From Bradyrhizobium stylosanthis (lineage in GTDB: Bacteria > Pseudomonadota > Alphaproteobacteria > Rhizobiales > Xanthobacteraceae): DNA of 64,000 nt. The position numbers and the translations under genes are program-made. The notes beneath the pieces are model-generated. The model was not told where the DNA came from. It made no database searches and saw only the letters and a list, made by a program, of their open reading frames with translations. Below are positions 62,760 through 64,000 of the stretch, one piece after another. Within the stretch, counting starts at the first letter, position 1; each line of letters starts with the position of its first letter. The stretch lies in assembly GCF_001641335.1 (NCBI RefSeq), contig NZ_LVEM01000005.1, forward strand, positions 124,001 to 188,000. Reading direction: 5' to 3'.

Positions 62760-63826
62760 GCACCCAATCGTCCCGCCGCAGCTTTCTTGGCCACGCGGCG
62801 GCGGGATTTTCCACTCTCGCTCTGCCGCGCCTCGTGCAGGCGCAAGGAACGGCCGAGCCGCCGGCGCGCCCGCTGCAGATCGAGCGCGCCGTTGCCGAGC
62901 CCGTCAACATCGAGGTCAACGCGCGGCCGATCCCGAATTTCGAGCCGCGTGACCGCGCGCGCACGCGCTTCGGCTCGCTGGAGTATCGCAGCGGCCTGGT
63001 GCTGACCTCGGCCTATCGCGGCTTCGGCGGCCTCTCCGGCATCAGGCTCGACGCCAAGGGCGAGCGCTTCCTCGCGATCTCCGACCAGGGCGGCTGGTTC
63101 ACCGGGCGCATCCGCTATGCCGGCACCAAGATGGCCGGGCTCGACGAGGTCGAGGCCGCGCCGATGCTCAATGCCGAGGGCCGGCCGATCACCGAGAAGC
63201 GGCTCTGGTACGATACCGAGGCGCTCGCGCGCGACGGCAGCCTCGTCTATGTCGGCCTCGAGCGCGTCAACCAGATCCTGCGCTACGACTTTTCGAAAGG
63301 CGGCACGCGCGCCCGCGGCGAGGTGATCCCCGTTCCGCCCGGCATGCGCAAGCTGCCCTACAACAAGGGGCTCGAGGCGCTCGTGCTGGTGCCGAAGGGC
63401 ATGCCGCTCGCCGGCACCCTGATCGCGATGTCCGAGGGCGGCTTCGATGCCGACGGCAATCTCATGGCGTTCCTGATCGGCGGCGCCACGCCGGGCCAGT
63501 TCAGCATCAAGCGCACCGACAAGCAGTTCATCAGCGACGCCGTGCTGCTGCCCTCGGGCGAGCTGCTCATCCTCGAACGCAAATTCTCCTGGTTCACCGG
63601 CATCAACATCCGCATCCGCTCGATCCCGCTGAAGTCGATCGCGCCGGGCGCGCTGGTCGACGGCCCCGTGCTGTTCAACGCCGATCTCGGCCACGACGTC
63701 GACAACATGGAAGGCATCGACGCCCACGTCACCGCCGAGGGCGAGACCGTGCTGACGATGGTGTCGGACGACAATTTCTCGATGCTGCAGCGGACCCTGC
63801 TGCTGCAGTTCACGCTGGTGGAGTAG
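62756..63826 (+). CDS. Tat-exported esterase-like protein of the phytase-like family
   Basis: A 356-residue protein. A twin-arginine signal opens it: SSRRSFLGHAAAGFSTLALP, then LVQAQ. The mature part is the esterase-like activity of phytase domain (PF13449 type) with GFGGLSGIRLD, FLAISDQGGW, GLEALVLVP and DNMEGIDAH. The GTG at 62756 overlaps the cobT stop. Activity and substrate are unproven. It is the last gene of the cob run and a strange companion for cobalt chelation. Confidence 0.85.
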   Translation: MSTQSSRRSFLGHAAAGFSTLALPRLVQAQGTAEPPARPLQIERAVAEPVNIEVNARPIPNFEPRDRARTRFGSLEYRSGLVLTSAYRGFGGLSGIRLDAKGERFLAISDQGGWFTGRIRYAGTKMAGLDEVEAAPMLNAEGRPITEKRLWYDTEALARDGSLVYVGLERVNQILRYDFSKGGTRARGEVIPVPPGMRKLPYNKGLEALVLVPKGMPLAGTLIAMSEGGFDADGNLMAFLIGGATPGQFSIKRTDKQFISDAVLLPSGELLILERKFSWFTGINIRIRSIPLKSIAPGALVDGPVLFNADLGHDVDNMEGIDAHVTAEGETVLTMVSDDNFSMLQRTLLLQFTLVE

Positions 63827-63931
63827 CGCGCGCTCGCCGGGCGATGACGTTTCGGCTTGACGCCTTCGCGCTCGCCGATACATGATGCGCGTGTATTTAA
63901 GTTATTCCTATCGCAATGATTGAGGCAGCCC

Positions 63932-64000
63932 ATGAGCCGCGTGCTCAAAGGGATAGGACTGCTCGTTGTCCTGATCCTGTTCTGCGGATTGCGTTATCTG
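63932..64000 (+). CDS. start of a membrane-anchored or exported protein (cut by window end)
   Basis: ATG at 63932 opens a frame of 23 codons running off the window: MSRVLKGIGLLVVLILFCGL, a short basic start and a hydrophobic helix. It may be a signal peptide or first membrane segment. There is a weak GAGGCAG ahead of it. The product cannot be named. Confidence 0.5.
   Translation, partial: MSRVLKGIGLLVVLILFCGLRYL

Overview
The window reads as chromosomal DNA of a high-GC alphaproteobacterium, most likely Bradyrhizobium or a close relative. Supporting signs are PhaR next to phaA and phaB, an aerobic CobS/CobT cobaltochelatase pair, a DUF4167 protein, the prmC-prfA-ptsP-lysC block, the secA-peptidylprolyl isomerase-argJ-mutT block, and many composite hairpin repeats of the kind that fill Bradyrhizobium intergenic DNA. 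No tRNA, rRNA, CRISPR array, prophage or complete insertion sequence was seen. Genus assignment is inference from gene content and style, not from a marker gene.

Layout. 1-8.6 kb: end of an Lrp/AsnC regulator, a PLP enzyme resembling cysteine desulfhydrase, an AhpD-like protein, a PilZ-PAS-PAS-GGDEF diguanylate cyclase, a putative outer-membrane protein, an esterase, a branched-chain aminotransferase and a methyltransferase. 8.0-11.1 kb: polyhydroxybutyrate genes phaR, phaA and phaB. 11.2-16 kb: a drug/metabolite transporter, a flavin reductase, a DUF985 cupin, gloB, a methyltransferase and a DUF4167 protein. 16.5-22.4 kb (minus strand): prmC, prfA, ptsP and lysC. 22.6-31.8 kb: a PH-domain protein, ubiG, secA, a parvulin, argJ, a TadG-like protein and mutT. 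31.9-35.5 kb: a methyltransferase diverging from the comF-grxC-nitrilase-DUF1178 operon. 35.5-37.1 kb: a TPR protein of foreign look and a transporter.

37.3-45.4 kb is a single functional unit: a MarR regulator diverges from an AmiC-like binding protein, an amidase-signature hydrolase and a complete branched-chain-type ABC transporter (permease, Tat-exported binding protein, permease, two ATPases). It most likely imports and hydrolyses a small amide. 45.7-48.3 kb holds an isolated DUF3883 protein that looks like part of a restriction enzyme, and a lipoprotein L,D-transpeptidase. 48.7-55.6 kb is housekeeping: accA, xerD, a 48-residue membrane protein, aroK, aroB, a CorC-type protein, bolA and a J-domain protein. 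55.9-58.4 kb holds two divergent citrate synthase paralogues, one fused to an N-terminal helix-turn-helix, with palindromes between them. 58.5-64 kb: DedA, then the cobS-GNAT-cobT-phytase-like operon, and the start of a further gene.

The observations most worth a second look are the HTH-citrate synthase pair with its palindromic spacer, the TTGAA/TTCAA inverted repeats around the amide operon, the DUF3883 orphan, and the families of long- and short-armed intergenic repeats, one of which supplies the C-terminus and stop codon of a citrate synthase gene.
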